This document shows positions 1 through 9,490 of a stretch of 64,000 nucleotides of DNA, in pieces. The stretch comes from Ligula intestinalis. Lineage: Eukaryota; Platyhelminthes; Cestoda; Diphyllobothriidea; Diphyllobothriidae. Both the position numbers and the translations under genes were made by a program. The notes below the pieces were generated by a model. It saw only the letters and a list, made by a program, of their open reading frames with translations, was not told the DNA's origin and made no database searches. The stretch's first letter is position 1. Every line of letters starts with the position of its first letter. The DNA is taken from assembly GCA_036362985.1 (NCBI GenBank), contig JAYGXS010000003.1:4892226-4956225 (forward strand). The letters run 5' to 3'.

Positions 1-125
1 CATGGCATCGTAGCTCAAAGTGGTAGAGTCTCGGCCGCGTTAAGGCCTTCCCCGCTGTGCGGGTTCGATTCCCGCCGACGCTGCGAGTTCTTGTTCGCAA
101 ATGAGTCAACTAAAAGGAGTATAAA
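1..125 (+). repeat. tRNA-derived SINE head or tRNA pseudogene
   Basis: An A-box-like stretch (TAGCTCAAAGTGGTAGAGTC) is followed by a perfect T-arm, GCGGG-TTCGATT-CCCGC, at about 57-74. The spacing between them is long, the anticodon loop lacks the usual T33, and the acceptor ends pair poorly. A working tRNA is therefore unlikely. The head resembles the minus-strand element at 31686-31778, which shares the CGTAGCTCAA box, an AGGCC block and the GCGGGTTCGA T-arm, so a shared SINE family is the better reading. The right end is uncertain. Confidence 0.6.
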
Positions 126-180
126 TAAGGAGATATAGGAAGTGGAAGGGACTTTACCTGTTCATGTCTGCCTTTCCTAG

Positions 181-442
181 TTCTTCCGAGCGTGCTGAAG
201 CCGCGGCGATGCAATTGATTCACAAGCAACACATGCCCAAAGTTCAGAAGGTCATCTGCATTCTGCACTACTTCTCTCGGGTGCTCGCTGATGATGGCGC
301 TCCCACGGGTGCGGTCACTTTAGCTCGCCGCTGTCTCAACCATCCGCCAGACTTTGAAGCGAGCAGTGTCCTGATTGGTTCTGTCCCGCTCGGTACTAGC
401 TCCACAAGTCTTATTGAGGATGCCGGAAGCGACTGTTTGCAG
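181..442 (+). CDS. PARG: PARG exon A (5'-most exon in window; catalytic-domain entry)
   Basis: This exon encodes the start of the poly(ADP-ribose) glycohydrolase catalytic region. The enzyme hydrolyses poly(ADP-ribose) chains in nucleus and cytoplasm. The reading QKVICILHYFSRV, then PTGAVTLARRCL, then PPDFE, then SLIEDAG..CLQ follows the PARG pattern of a conserved Y-F-x-R-V, P-T-G-x-V-T, an acidic spacer and a terminal IE-D/E-x-G-x-x-LQ. I place the acceptor after TTTCCTAG at 180. The donor is a GC-type site, CAG|GCGAGT, at 443. It leaves phase 0, matching the exon at 3046. The exon is open throughout. The alternative is an ORF from the ATG at 164, but homology starts well after it. The gene's N-terminal part is upstream of the window. 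Confidence 0.72.
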
Positions 443-1085
443 GCGAGTATAACCGCAAATAGCTTGTAGCATATAACTAAATGCACGGCTTATCAGAATG
501 CTTTTTCGTGGGCAACTACTGATTTTAACGAAACGCGGGCTGCACTGTCGCAGCAAAACACGCATGCTTGGTGAACTTACAAGCCGCGTATCAAGCTACC
601 AGGGAGAAGGTCATTGTGTAACTTTTCAAGCAAGAATCTTTCTCTAGGGTCAACATCTTAACTGGGTGCCTTCATAATCTGCAGCTATTCTCATTACCTA
701 GGGAAGGTTTATTTCAATGATTCGTATCTTAAAAGTTCCAATTTTGGGCCATTTCTATTCTACAATGGCATACAAGATATATTTTTCAAAAATATTTACC
801 AAAATGAGTCGCTGTTTCTTTAAAGAGCACTCATATATCTCTAAAATATTAATATAACTTTGTAATTTTTGTCTAAAAACCAAGCTCTTACGATATTTAA
901 CCAGGATTTATACTTCTTTTCATTCATTTGAGTCATTCTACATCGTGCAGGCCTCCACGTTACAGTAAGTTTAGACAACGATTAGTGACTCCGGGTAAGC
1001 ATAGATGCAGATATCAGAATTGGTCTTGTCTTACCTTACATTTTTACCATCCAAATTGCTCTTGTAGTAATTGACCTTATGAAAG

Positions 1086-1165
1086 CTTCGGCATCCTTGG
1101 TGGGATTCGAAACCAAACCAATAAGGGTGTCTTCATTTTACCACTTTTACTGTAGAAAATGAGGA
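1086..1165 (-). repeat. Degenerate tRNA-SINE-like patch
   Basis: On the minus strand a possible A box (AGTAAAAGTGGTAAAATG) precedes a good B box (GGTTTCGAATCCC) at roughly tRNA spacing. No hammerhead-like body follows. It is weak and could be chance. Confidence 0.3.
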
Positions 1166-2261
1166 ACTGGGGAATTGGTGTGTGATCACTTGCATGAGGG
1201 TCACGAGGGAAATTCCTAAACAGCGGGTGAATATCATAAGTTAAAATTGAATATAGTGGAGTACAGTTTGACTCGCCGAGTTGTCTATGTGAGATAAGTT
1301 TGAAATATAAATAGTATCCGGAAATGTCCAAATTATAGAAGACGAAGTGTACACCAGGCAGTTTTGCTCATAAAAACTGTCAGCGACAACTTTCTGGGAT
1401 ATAGGTGTCAACTAACGAAAATGAGCACACTGCTGTAATTCTATTTAAAGTACTGCAAATATCAGGCATATATGTTTCGGAAACCAATGAAATTGAATGG
1501 CAAGTATCAGCGAAGCAAGCATCCACACGTTTAGCCGGAAATTCATCTGGGAATATGGGCTATTAGTTTCAATATGTCTACTTCTGCGGTTCGATTATGA
1601 ACTTGCATATTATGCTTTCCTTCGCTGAAATTTAAAGACGTCAGCTGACAAAATGAATATGGAATTTTCTACCAAACCTCATAAAATTTCTCACAAGGAT
1701 TTTACTCCTACTCCGCAAGAAAATTAAGGATTACAGGTCAACGCTAGAACTGCTCTTAGGTATTTTTTCTGACTATTGCCACATAGGCTTACTAGCTTAT
1801 AAAAAGAGAACGTTCTTAGGGAAAAAATATCATTGAAATGATATTGTGCAATTTTATTGAAAGTCATACCTACCAATGACGATCAGTTTCTTCAACTTTA
1901 GCAACGTTTAATTAAATTCAAGCGGGCAGCTGTCCTATAGCATCCTAAAATATAAGCGACATGTCAGCGTAAGCAGGAACTGCAGATGCTGCTTCCTAAT
2001 GAAAGGTGTTTCCTATGCCAATCTACAACCTACAATGACAGTTCGTGAGTATACTTTTGCTGTTTTTGGATTGGTTGCACCACATCGCACCACATGTCAC
2101 CACTAACTGACCTGTCCAACAATCTGAACAGAATGATCCAGAACCATGCACTTCTTCTAATAGCATATCACGTGACTGTGCCTTTCGGTGACGCCGCGTG
2201 TGTAACAAGTACGCTCAAAGCACTCTGTAGGTTTAAGCAGATAGTATTGCCGGCAAAAACA

Positions 2262-2412
2262 GGTCAGACTGTCTGAGGTGACTTTTTAAGGTGCATTAGC
2301 CGTCATCAGCCAGCCATTTGCAATCCCAGGGGTTGCCAACTCTGGCTTTCAAACCCGGGACCTTGTTAGTCCAACGCAATTACCACTGTGCCACAGGCCC
2401 GTTGCCTTTCGG
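2262..2412 (-). repeat. tRNA-derived SINE with hammerhead-like core
   Basis: Read on the minus strand, the head has an A box (TGGCACAGTGGTAATTGCG) and a B box (GGGTTTGAAA). A body follows with GGCTGATGACGGCTAATG, the same block seen in the SINEs at 4.3, 5.3, 7.8, 18.3, 39.2 and 59.8 kb. The part after the core has diverged (CACCTTAAAAAG where others have GCCAGAAATGG), so any ribozyme here is broken. Confidence 0.75.
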
Positions 2413-2469
2413 ATTTTGATCGGGAATGTTATCAGTAATAGAGGAATGCTCACCAATCAGTTACGTTAA

Positions 2470-2590
2470 TCACTCGTCTCCTTGGAACTCATGTTTGAGT
2501 CCCGTCATCAGCCACATCCCAATACAATGAAACCTAGGGTTAAGAGTTTTCTCAATTTTTTCACCGGACCCGTCATGTGAAACAATTTTC
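2470..2590 (-). repeat. SINE fragment
   Basis: The minus strand carries GTGGCTGATGACGGGACTC, matching the body motif of the neighbouring SINEs, but no head or GAAA segment is recognisable. It lies just upstream of PARG exon B. Confidence 0.4.
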
Positions 2591-2673
2591 TTGCGAAACT
2601 TAGCCAAGGTCTTTAAGAATAGAATGAATGAAGCATCACTTCCCAGGTGCAAATTGGAAGATTGCACGTACAG

Positions 2674-2788
2674 CCATTGCCTACACAGTCCTCCTGACTA
2701 CTCCGTCAGCGAAATGTTAGTGGGCTCCATTCCTTTCGGCGTCAGCTCATCCTGCTTCATCGAGGATACCCAAAGCAGTGCACTGCAT
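2674..2788 (+). CDS. PARG: PARG exon B, homologous duplicate of the 3' half of exon A
   Basis: The reading HCLHSPPDY..SEMLVGSIPFG..SS.FIED....ALH aligns with the end of exon A (RCLNHPPDF..SSVLIGSVPLG..SS..IED...CLQ), with about half of the residues identical and no stop or frameshift. It ends at CAT|GTCAGT, leaving phase 0, so it could splice directly into the exon at 3046 in place of exon A. The acceptor is probably ...CGTACAG|CC. The DAG of the canonical IEDAG motif is changed to DTQ. Nothing upstream in this frame resembles the first half of exon A. It may be a mutually exclusive exon, a remnant of a partial tandem duplication, or a silent pseudo-exon. Confidence 0.55.
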
Positions 2789-3045
2789 GTCAGTTGCCAG
2801 TTGTTCACTTATGTCTTATTTTGCTTTTATCTGTAAACTAAGTCCTCATCTCTGCGCGCCAAAAACGTTCTCTCTCCCCCCTCCCCGCCCTCACAAGACA
2901 TTCATGCCCCCACCACAGCCAATAGGAGTCCTTGTCAAAGTAGTATATTCAAACCGTCCCGGCAGGATTTTTCTGCAAGCCGTATCCCCTCTAGGAAGGT
3001 GAAGAATCACCCATTAACGCAGATTTTACTCTTCCCTACCACTAG

Positions 3046-3281
3046 GTGGCATTTGCTAGCAGGCGCCTCGGCGGCGGAGTCCTGAACACTGGCTGCGTAC
3101 AGGAAGAGATCTTGCTCTGCATCGCGCCCGAAATCCTGGTTGGTCGCCTCTTCCTCCAGACCTATCTGCCCCACGAGGCCATCCTCATTTTCGGCGCTGA
3201 GCGCTATTCCAACTACACCGGCTATTCACGGAACTTTATGTGGGCAGGTGATTTTCGGGAGACGCTTTGCGGCACAGTTCG
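3046..3281 (+). CDS. PARG: PARG exon C: GGG-QEE catalytic signature
   Basis: This exon carries the PARG signature: VAFASRRLGGGVL, then GCVQEEI, then PEILVGRLF, then GAERYSNYTGYS and FMWAGDF. The GGG...QEE block holds the paired catalytic glutamates of the macrodomain-type PARG fold, and both are intact. The acceptor is CCACTAG|GTGGC (phase 0). The donor is TTCG|GTAACT, leaving two bases that complete an Arg codon with the first base of the next exon. One oddity is VAFAS where most family members have VDFAN. This is the strongest evidence that the locus could encode an active enzyme. Confidence 0.9.
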
Positions 3282-3971
3282 GTAACTGGTTTTTCTCTGA
3301 AGTTACTGGCCCTTTTCTCTGTCCTCTTCAAAGTCTCCACTGGTTCTTTGTCGTAGATGTCTTCCAAAGACATTATCCCATTATGAATAATGTATCCTAA
3401 AGAATACTCAGTGACGATAGATAAGTATCAGTTTAGTGAGGAAAAGATAGGCAAATACATTTTAGCTACGCTTTGGTAAAATGTGGCTAAAATGCGGGAA
3501 TATAATAGGAAAATGAGGGGAAAATGCTTCAATTCCAGGCTTGCAAGCGAAGAGCGAAAAGCGAAAAGCGGGTGGATTCTAAATAGTAATTAAATATGAC
3601 TACTTGCCTAACAGGAGTAGTATACTAAGTATATGTAATAAGTGACGGAGTCCACGGAATGAGCGCAGCACCGGTGACTTGCTCCTGAATTGGTTGATAT
3701 TGAAGCAAAGTAGGCGTGGGTGCAGTGGCTGACGACGCTTATTGGCCCGTCTGCACTCGCAACCCACTCAACCTGGTCCCACCTTATGAACCAGGCTTCT
3801 GCGATGATGATCGGATTTTAATTTAAACGGAATACTTATGCAAGAAAACCATCTTTCACCATGTTTTTGTTGTTGCTGTCAGTCTGTAGGGTATCCGCTT
3901 AACGAAACCGACAACTGTGTAAAGCCGGGCTTATTCCCCCTATTGACATCGCTTGTTTTTTCTTCTTTCAG

Positions 3972-4080
3972 GGACAAGCAGGGCAGGTGGAAAAAGGTGG
4001 TAACCGTAATTGACGCTGTCTGCTTCTCCAACCCTGTGCTACAGTTCCAAACCGGGTTCCTTCGACGGGAATTGCGCAAG
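3972..4080 (+). CDS. PARG: PARG exon D: R-x-x-x-x-V-x-x-IDA segment
   Basis: The translation RDKQGRWKKVVTVIDAVCF, then QFQTGFLRRELRK, matches the PARG stretch with a conserved R-D..GR, the IDA strand and a closing R-E-L-x-K. The acceptor follows a strong pyrimidine tract (TTTTTTCTTCTTTCAG). The donor is AAG|GTTAGT in phase 0. The length of 109 bases fits the flanking phases exactly. No disablement is seen. Confidence 0.88.
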
Positions 4081-4199
4081 GTTAGTTTACTCTGCATGCC
4101 AGATACTGCCGATAGTTATTGCTTCAGAAGGGACTACATTTAATCCTCGGTTAGCAGGTTTCGCTCGTTCTGGCACCGAGCTCGTCATGTGAAGCCCTG

Positions 4200-4350
4200 G
4201 AAGCAGGACTCAACGACGGACACAAACACACACAATGGCAGGAGAACATTCCCGAAGGAGACTAGAAATGTTATTTCGGGCGTTTTAGTCGTCATCAGCC
4301 TGTCATAACCAATCATAGGTCTTGCGCCATCCAAAGTTTAACCTCCCCCC
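4200..4350 (-). repeat. SINE body fragment in PARG intron
   Basis: The minus strand shows ACAGGCTGATGACGACTAAAACGCCCGAAATAAC. This has the CTGATGA core at 4292-4298 and a GAAA further on, with a degenerate hairpin between them. No clear tRNA head was found. Confidence 0.55.
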
Positions 4351-4389
4351 CCTTCCCCGCAACATGTTGTTTAGTAGTCCTTTGGCGGC

Positions 4390-4525
4390 TCGAAACTTGG
4401 AGCCACGAACTCGGCTTGCCAGCTTAGATCGGAAGGTATTCACAGTGATGCATAGGCCGATAAGTCCGAAATGGTCATTCCGGTTTTCCTGCCTATACTA
4501 CAAGCAGCTTTGCGACTGTTGGTGA
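4390..4525 (+). repeat. SINE fragment, opposite orientation to its neighbour
   Basis: The plus strand reads GTGATGCATAGGCCGATAAG, then TCCGAAATGGTCATTCCGG, then TTTTCCTGCCTATACTAC. It matches the body and tail of the SINE family. The stem III segment is ATGGTCAT, still pairable through a G-U wobble. The 5' core is degraded. It lies inverted against the fragment at 4200-4350. Confidence 0.55.
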
Positions 4526-4689
4526 CACTGCAGGGTGAGCCCCTGTTGATCAAAATGCAAGGATTGGGCCTCGCAGAACTGGACTACGTTTGACTTAACA
4601 GTTTGTCTCACTCAAAAAAGAGTCAAGTAAACAGGTGATGACAGCATCAAGCACAGTGCCGACAATGCCAACCAACCTAGGCAGATTAT

Positions 4690-4860
4690 AAAACACACAC
4701 ACACATGCACAAAAGGGAACAATCATGCCTGACATATTAGCCATTCATACCCAGCCCAAGGCGTTAAAATCCTCTGGGTATCGTATCCGCAACCTGTTGA
4801 CTAGAGGTCCAACACTAACACCTGAGTTCGTTGTTGAACCGGATTAGATAGGTAATATTG
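4690..4860 (-). repeat. Short CA microsatellite and degenerate SINE
   Basis: A short (CA)n tract lies at about 4694-4705. Next to it, the minus strand gives a diverged SINE (a Pol III head-like GGTTCAACAACGAACTC and a body reading GAATGGCTAATATGTCAGG). It sits in the PARG intron before exon E. Confidence 0.4.
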
Positions 4861-4940
4861 ATGACTGTATGCTCGCCAACCTATCTTTCGATATTTTTTT
4901 CTGTATCCGTCATGTGGTTCTTGATTTTTTCCCCCTCAAG

Positions 4941-5049
4941 GCTTACGCTGGTTTCACCGACATCGCTGCTCCCTATTGTTCCCTGCCTGCCATTGTTGTG
5001 AGTGGTCATTGGGGCTTTGGCGCCTTCAGGGGCAATAAGGCGCTTAAAG
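4941..5049 (+). CDS. PARG: PARG exon E: SGHWGFGAF loop segment
   Basis: The reading is AYAGFTDIAAP, then LPAIVVSGHWGFGAF, then RGNKALK. It corresponds to the PARG element (K-A-Y..GF....LPAVATGNWGCGAFGGD..LK) that forms a ligand-binding loop. The acceptor is CCCCCTCAAG|GC (phase 0). The donor is AAAG|GTGACT, leaving one base. Two normally conserved positions differ: N to H and C to F in GNWGCG. The decayed copy at 15077 keeps NWGCG, so the change happened in this copy or its lineage. Whether it alters activity is unknown. Confidence 0.86.
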
Positions 5050-5239
5050 GTGACTTGCCTCTCCTCCTCTCTCCTCATTCAATGTTCTTTCGCATTTTCA
5101 TGTCGAACGAAACGAAGAGTCCCTGGGCAGACGTGACGATTACAGCTCATTCATGCCAGTGCTCCTGCACCAACTTCATGACTGTTAACTCCGTAGAAAA
5201 AGTCTTTCCAACGCATTGTATAAAAACTATAGGCAGCTT

Positions 5240-5425
5240 GTATTGTTGCAAAGACAAATAGGACTGGAGGGCCATTTCTGACTTGTTAGCCGTCGTCAAC
5301 CAGTGATATTCACACCTAAGTCGTGTCCCACCCAAACCTGAGCTCGTTGTCATGCCAATTTATATTGAAGGCTATTGATACTCCTTGATGTCGTTGCTGA
5401 CAATATTATCTGCTTATACTACGAG
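5240..5425 (-). repeat. SINE with well-preserved hammerhead-like body (plus an adjacent plus-strand tail)
   Basis: On the minus strand CACTGG precedes TTGACGA, then a hairpin CGGCTAACAAGTCA, GAAA, then TGGCCCT and CCAGTC. The flanks ACTGG and CCAGT are complementary (stem I), although C3 of the core is T. A short piece at about 5370-5425 on the plus strand (TTGCTGACAATATTATCTGC) matches the SINE 3' tail seen at 18.4 kb. It appears to be part of a second, opposite copy. Confidence 0.65.
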
Positions 5426-6210
5426 CTCTTACGCCTGTCAGGGCTTTTGTCAGGGCACGAGGCAGAGCGGGACAGATCAGTTTCGTAAGCATTTGGGTGA
5501 ATATGCTTTGACGAGTGTCTATGAAGTTGCAATTTGTGGCCACCAAAAGGCTTGTTTAGAAGGCTTTATTCGAAGTTCGCGCACTATTTTACTCGGAATA
5601 TGGAACGAAGGGCGAGGTAAAACTGCAGTTCCATTCTAGAAGACGGAAGAGGAATACTGGTGTATCCACCAAAATAACTGAATTTCTCAAAATTGCGTCA
5701 TATTTTGGTATCAAAGCTAGTTGCTGTATCCACAACAAAAGGATTCGCAGGTCAACATCCGGGGAGGACGGAATGATCTGGACCAGCTTTAATGTGCTGA
5801 ATTAGCTTTATAATAGCTGCTGCAAGCGCTGCGTTTACGAGCCATTCGAGTCGGTGTAAACATGTTCGCTGATGCCAAGCCCTGAGTACGGAGTGTGTCC
5901 TTAGCCAACTATGTGGCTCGGCAAGCATCCAAGAGAGGATGGGTCAACACGAAACTTTTGTGTCTGGGTTTTAAGCCTGTACTTGTGCTGTGGGTGAATG
6001 TTGTATTATTATATATTTGAGGAAGAGCGTGGCCTAGTGTTAAAGACGTGCTAATAATTCTGGGGGCGGGGAGCGATTGTGTTGACTTTACCTCCTTCAT
6101 CATCAAATTAAATTAAATGGTTAGGCCTGGAGCCAGCTGGGGTTAACTTGAGTTTCACGCGCTCAACCTTCACTTTTTAATCGACTTCCATTCCTCTTCC
6201 TTTTCCTCAG

Positions 6211-6339
6211 CCCTGCTTCAGCTGATGGCATGTGCACAGGCAGGAAAGGCTCTGGCTTACAGCACATTCGGAGAAGAACACTTCGGGGCAGAACTCCTTC
6301 GGATTTATGACAGACTCGCGGACTCACAGTGTACTGTCG
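6211..6339 (+). CDS. PARG: PARG exon F: YSTFGEEHF segment
   Basis: The translation ALLQLMACAQAGKALAYSTFG, then EEHFGAELLRIYDRL, matches the late PARG catalytic region (LIQ..AA...R.V.YFTFGD..L...I...L). The acceptor is CTTTTCCTCAG|CC; its two leading bases complete an Ala codon with the preceding exon. The donor is GTCG|GTAAGC. The exon is open with good splice signals. Confidence 0.87.
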
Positions 6340-6460
6340 GTAAGCAGGCATCCCTCACCGCTCCTCCTCCTCCTCCTCCCCCTTTACCACCAGTACCTTC
6401 TTAATTTGCAGCTACGAAACGTGTGATATACTTCCTTATTTTACCTCTTTGCACTTTTAG

Positions 6461-6603
6461 GTTGGCTTTGGTATATACTCACCCATTTGGAGCCCCCCGA
6501 AATGCAGACGAACGAAGAGTTGTCTGAATATGTGTTCAAGGCGGTACAGCAGCAGCTCATCAGCAAAGAAACTGGAGCAGCGAATGAAAGCACTCCTGCT
6601 TGA
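6461..6603 (+). CDS. PARG: PARG terminal coding exon
   Basis: It continues in phase from 6339 as GWLWYILTHLEPPEMQT, then an acidic/Gln-rich end, AVQQQLISKETGAANESTPA, and TGA at 6601-6603. The position matches the C-terminal helix region that follows the TVG.L motif of PARG. The acceptor is GCACTTTTAG|GT. It is short and variable, as is usual for PARG C-termini, so the terminal residues carry little homology. A possible poly(A) signal (ATTAAA, 6736-6741) lies about 130 bases downstream. Confidence 0.8.
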
Positions 6604-6735
6604 CCACCTCATTCTTTACTTCGTTGACCATTCCCCCCCACCCTCAGCTTGACGCCTTTCAGCGAAAGACCTGAAACCTCTTTTGCTTATTTTGTGACTA
6701 CTGTAGCCATACCTTTTCTTAAAAACGTCAAAATA

Positions 6736-6741
6736 ATTAAA
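6736..6741 (+). promoter_or_regulatory. Candidate poly(A) signal of PARG
   Basis: ATTAAA, a common variant signal, lies about 130 bases after the PARG stop codon in an AT-rich patch. A canonical AATAAA occurs only at 7121. Either could be used. Confidence 0.35.
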
Positions 6742-6789
6742 TATTTAATAACCGCTTTGGAACGAACAAAAACCGTCATCATTCAGCCA

Positions 6790-7068
6790 TATCCAGCCCC
6801 AGGTGGTGTGCTACCGGAGTCTCGACACGGTTTCCTGGAAGAATGGACCGCACGGGTGCACAGTACACGCAGTTCTCAGTGGAGATATATCGCGTTGGGT
6901 CGATGGGAACTTCCGAAGGCTGCATAAAACTCGGCAAGCTGCGTCAATCAGGGAAACAATGTCATCGCTTCTCTGTCCATTTGACAACAATCTCACGCCG
7001 AGGTATTCGAAACTATCGACTTCTTCAAATTTCCTCTTCTTTGACTTAAGTTGGGTAGAGAAAGACAT
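6790..7068 (-). pseudogene. Non-LTR reverse transcriptase C-terminal fragment
   Basis: On the minus strand the reading FEEVDSFEYLGVRLLSNGQ, then DDIVSLIDAACRVLCSLRK, then RDISPLRTA, is the post-catalytic part of a non-LTR reverse transcriptase (F.YLG..L...G....I..RI..A...F..L). The usual following V.Y...V...LLYG.E.W segment is degraded. No RT palm or endonuclease accompanies it, so this is a short dead fragment lying just 3' of PARG. Confidence 0.7.
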
Positions 7069-7184
7069 TTGTAGATTTATTTAATAATTTAAAAGGTTTA
7101 ATATTTCAAAAAAAGTTCCCAATAAACGTGATTTACCAAGTACTTCACTAAACTGACTTATTTAGGACTTATTTAGATTTTCAT

Positions 7185-7712
7185 TCTGTCAGCATAAGAA
7201 CATGCTTGTATATTCTACGTTTAGTAAAATTCGAGTGTAATAGTCGTCCCGCTGGTCCAAACGTTTGGCGAGCTCTTCCGTACGTGAAAAATGTATCGGA
7301 AGCGGTCAGCCGTCTACTCACCCCACTTGGAGTTGGAGTTGCACACAGGCTGGAAGCAACCATCAGACGCCGGGACATGAGGCCGAAAGATCCACTGCCA
7401 CGGCAGGAAACGGCTGGAGTTGTTTACCGGATCTGGTGTAGTTGTGGACAAAGCAACTACGTCGGAGAAACCGGGAGATTTCTCCGGACGCGAATTGCCA
7501 AGCATGCAGCGGCGGTGAGGAAGAAAGACGTCAACTCCCAGGTTGCAGCTCACACAACGGGACCCGGCCATATTTTCAAATATTTCGAGGCCGAAATCCT
7601 CGCAAGGGACGACGACCGCGTGAGCCGCGAGCTCCTCAAGTCATGGTTCTCAGTACTTTAGTCCATAAACAAGCGCCTTCTCTTCCTAGCACGTAACTGG
7701 GGACATAACTAG
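7185..7712 (+). pseudogene. Penelope-like element fragment: GIY-YIG endonuclease domain
   Basis: Penelope-like retroelements encode an RT followed by a GIY-YIG nuclease that nicks the target. This fragment holds the linker (ALPYVKNVSEAVSRLL) and the nuclease (GVVYRIWCSCGQSNYVGETGR, then RTRIAKHAAAVRK, then VAAHTTGPGHIF, then ELLKSW). The VVY and YVG pair correspond to GIY and YIG. An in-frame TAG at 7659 sits where relatives carry a Gln before SINK. The reading continues as SINKRLLFLARNW to TAG at 7710. A single nonsense change suggests fairly recent decay. The RT part is missing. Confidence 0.85.
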
Positions 7713-7739
7713 TGTTGATGCAGGAACACACTCGCTTAT

Positions 7740-7860
7740 AACAAAAAAGGAATAGGGAGACTGGATCAGACATTTCTGGCTTACAAACCGTCATCAGGTT
7801 GTCAAACTCCATCCTAGACTTGGTAAAACCTAACGCTTACAACTGAACCAGGGGAGGGGG
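7740..7860 (-). repeat. SINE body with hammerhead-like core
   Basis: The minus strand reads CTGATGA (7791-7797), the hairpin CGGTTTGTAAGCCA, GAAA, then TGTCTGATCCAGTCTCCC. The CCAGTC after the core is the conserved 3' stem I strand of the family, but the 5' flank (GACAAC) pairs only partly. The segment immediately 5' on this strand is GGAGTTTGACAAC. Confidence 0.65.
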
Positions 7861-7900
7861 CTCGTTTCCATGTAGGTTTCGATAATGAATATTTAAAATT

Positions 7901-8251
7901 GTAGTCGTAGTATTGGCAATCGTAATAGTAGTACAAGTAGTCGTGGTAGTAATAGTAGTGTTATTAGTAGTAGTGGTAGTAGGAGCAGTGTTAGTAGTAG
8001 CAGTAGTAGTGGAAGTAGTAATAGAAGTAGTATTAGCAGTGGTTGTTGTAGTAGTAGAACTGATATTAGTAATGGCAGTAATAGCAGTCATAGTAGTACT
8101 ATTAGCAATGGTAGTAGTAGTATTATTGGTAGTAGTGATAGTATTAGTGGTAGAAGTAGTAGTATGAGTAGTGTTAGTACTAGCAGTAATAGTTGTGGTA
8201 GTAGTGAAAATATCAGGGGTGGTAGTAGTATTAGTGGTAGTTGTAGTAATT
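7901..8251. repeat. Imperfect trinucleotide (TAG/GTA)n array
   Basis: About 350 bases of interrupted TAG/GTA/TTA/GTG trinucleotides. The array reads as runs of Val or Ser on the plus strand and Thr on the minus strand. These long open readings are a by-product of the repeat and should not be annotated as proteins. Confidence 0.95.
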
Positions 8252-8269
8252 TATATTTGCGATCAAAAC

Positions 8270-8425
8270 CGGTAAGGCAGCCTGCCTATGGCGCAGCGGT
8301 TAGCGCGTTCTACCGTCGGATGTCACAATACGTGGAGCTGCATATAAAGAGTTGATGACAGCTTATAAGTTTTAAATTACTATCCCGGTCTCCATTGTCT
8401 TGATCTGTTTCATTTTATTGGCTTC
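8270..8425 (+). repeat. tRNA-derived SINE
   Basis: A tRNA-like A box (TATGGCGCAGCGGTTAGCG) lies at about 8286-8304. It is followed by GAGTTGATGACAGCTTATAAG and then a tail, CCGGTCTCCATTGTCTTGATC, both matching the SINE family. The GAAA segment has decayed to TTTAAA. Confidence 0.6.
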
Positions 8426-9490
8426 CGCTTTTTATTTTTTTGATTTTGATTTTGTACACGGCATCCAAATCAATGTTTCGATTAATGAACCAGTCATCGT
8501 AGTTTCTGGCCTTCAAACATTTGCGGGCTTTTGAGCTGGACACTAAGCCAACAACGTTAGTTCATTCCCATGCCCATTTTCCGCCCAGTTTTTGGTAAAG
8601 TCATGGCAACACAAATTGAGACAAGTTGCCACCAACTTGTGTAAGACGCGTAGGCGTGTGAAAGACGATATCTCAGTTTGACTAGAGTACAATGACTCAG
8701 CAGAAAACTACCTACAAAAATTTCCATGGACGTGGCTCTAGTCTCTCTGCCCATACCCACAATTCTTCGAAGACACGTCACTGTCAAAAAAATTGGGTTT
8801 TGCTCAGTGTCAGGGCTAATAATAACGCGACTCTGATCTTTATATATTACTACGAGGGCTCCTACAACTAAACATTTGCCAAACATTATTGAACCACATT
8901 TTGGAGTTGCAACCATTACAGTTTTGTCCACTTTTGTCGGATGTCAGGTTCAGTATACGCAATCTAGAATTCTGCCTACACGACCGCCGAGGAACAATTT
9001 GTATTATCTTATGTTATGAAAGCGTTTTATTCACAGCGTCATACAGACAGCCGCCAATAGCGGTCCTTGTATGGAAGTATTTATGCCAAGCAGCTGATAA
9101 AGTATGTTTCTGAAACAGAAAGTCCTATTCTCCGCAGAAGTCTGGGAATCAGAAAACCTCCGCGATGTAATTTACCCCTAAAGTCAAAACATGGTAAAGC
9201 GAGCGAATGCTGCATAAAGATGGGTACAAAACAAACAACGGAGACTGTGTTAGGCATGTAATGATAAGTACGTCAAATTGTTTCTTTAAAAAAATGAACT
9301 CGGACAAACTGTCCATGTCAGCCGCTTGGACAGTGGATGCAGTTGTCATTCCGGTATTTTACAACCAGGAGGAATATTTTCTGGTTTAATTATTCCTGAC
9401 TTATGCATGTTGCTTTTTAATTAAAAATGAAGTTGACCTCTTCTCCCGCCAAACCCCGGGTGTAATTCCTGGGTGTTTTTTGTTTTACTG

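Larger units (their letters stand above)
443..2673 (+). other. PARG intron sequence
   Basis: This stretch is AT-rich, non-coding and lies between exon A and exon B. It holds a degenerate SINE-like patch near 1086-1165 (minus strand, B-box-like GGTTTCGAATCCC), a clear minus-strand SINE at 2262-2412 and a further SINE-like fragment near 2470-2590. I see no other exon of the gene in it. Confidence 0.55.

Noticed and set aside
1..90. Functional tRNA gene
   Set aside because: The T-arm is good, but the anticodon loop, variable region and acceptor pairing do not fit. It matches a SINE head instead.
287..293. CTGATGA-like word in PARG exon A
   Set aside because: It is coding sequence (Ala-Asp-Asp-Gly) with no hairpin or GAAA at the right distance.
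7837..8355. Long Val-, Thr- and Ser-rich readings
   Set aside because: They are produced by the TAG-type trinucleotide array and have no start context, domain or conservation signal.
8557..8931. 124-codon minus-strand reading
   Set aside because: No recognisable domain, no splice or homology support. It lies between SINE and PARG-pseudogene sequence.
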